This document shows, piece by piece, positions 63,722-64,000 of a DNA stretch of 64,000 bases. Both the position numbers and the translations under genes were made by a program. Below the pieces are notes generated by a model. It made no database searches. It was not told the DNA's origin and saw only the letters and a list, made by a program, of their open reading frames with translations. This DNA comes from Cepaea nemoralis (Eukaryota; Mollusca; Gastropoda; Stylommatophora; Helicidae), in assembly GCA_014155875.1 (NCBI GenBank), contig JACEFZ010013483.1, forward strand, positions 62,001 through 126,000, in the 5' to 3' direction. How positions within the stretch are numbered: position 1 is the first letter of the stretch; each line of letters begins with the position of its first letter.

Positions 63722-64000
63722 CGTAGCACCAAAGGTCTGTTACATGCATATTAATAATAATAAGCATAGGTCTGTTACATGCATATTAATAATAATAAGC
63801 ATAGGTCTGTTACATGCATATTAATAATAATAAGCATAGGTCTGTTACATGCATATTAATAATAATAAGCATAGGTCTGTTACATGCATATTAATAAAGC
63901 ACGGGTCTGTTACATGTATATTTATAAATTACAGGTTTGTTAAATGTATATCTATAAAGTATAGATCTGCTAATTGTATATTAATACAGTATGTGTCTGT
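63722..64000 (+). repeat. 35-bp minisatellite, continues past the window
   Basis: AGGTCTGTTACATGCATATT plus AATAATAATAAGCAT, five good copies, then shortened diverged ones to the window end. Confidence 0.93.

Overview
The window is metazoan nuclear DNA. It has spliced protein-coding exons with GT-AG borders, many tRNA-derived SINEs, several non-LTR retrotransposon families, Tc1/mariner-, piggyBac- and hAT-type DNA transposon relics, a Penelope-type fragment, and a very high load of mini- and microsatellites. There are no operons or ribosome-binding sites. A lophotrochozoan, for example a mollusc, is my best guess from the repeat composition, but nothing here proves it. Family labels used below: SINE-A, -B, -C and -F (four tRNA-headed SINE families); Repeat-D and Repeat-E (two other dispersed repeats); LINE-I (GAA-repeat tail), LINE-II and LINE-III (APE-type LINEs without RNase H), and LINE-IV (RNase H domain, TCAA-repeat tail).

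Region 1 (about 5.4-40.2 kb, + strand) is one split gene for a gamma-glutamyltransferase / glutathione hydrolase family protein. Ten exons are recognisable: 5422-5489, 8379-8452, 13075-13238, 16535-16622, 18045-18175, 21568-21816, 29008-29098, 30867-30990, 37284-37394 and 39998-40164. Their intron phases agree with one another. The 5' exons (membrane anchor and roughly the first 130-150 residues) were not found and probably lie upstream of the window. Several GGT active-site residues are replaced, including the catalytic threonine, and one exon carries a single-base frameshift right beside that position. The introns are swollen by transposons and tandem arrays. One array is built from copies of the 3' splice site plus the first 41 bases of the penultimate exon.

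Region 2 (about 46.8-62.5 kb) holds two head-to-head paralogous protein kinase genes: kinase A (- strand, complete in three exons) and kinase B (+ strand, first two exons in the window). Each has a TATA box, and each shares its upstream region with a short divergently oriented ORF that also has a TATA box. The arms form an inverted duplication around a transposon-filled spacer of about 6.3 kb (52.5-58.8 kb). The promoter and micro-ORF blocks of the two arms are about 96% identical by eye, clearly more than the kinase N-lobes.

Everything else is repeats. The best-resolved piece is a nested stack at 8966-12874: a LINE-I copy with a 13-bp target-site duplication, split by a piggyBac-type element at TTAA, which is itself split by a LINE-I derivative that joins a 5'-UTR-like segment directly to the LINE 3' end.
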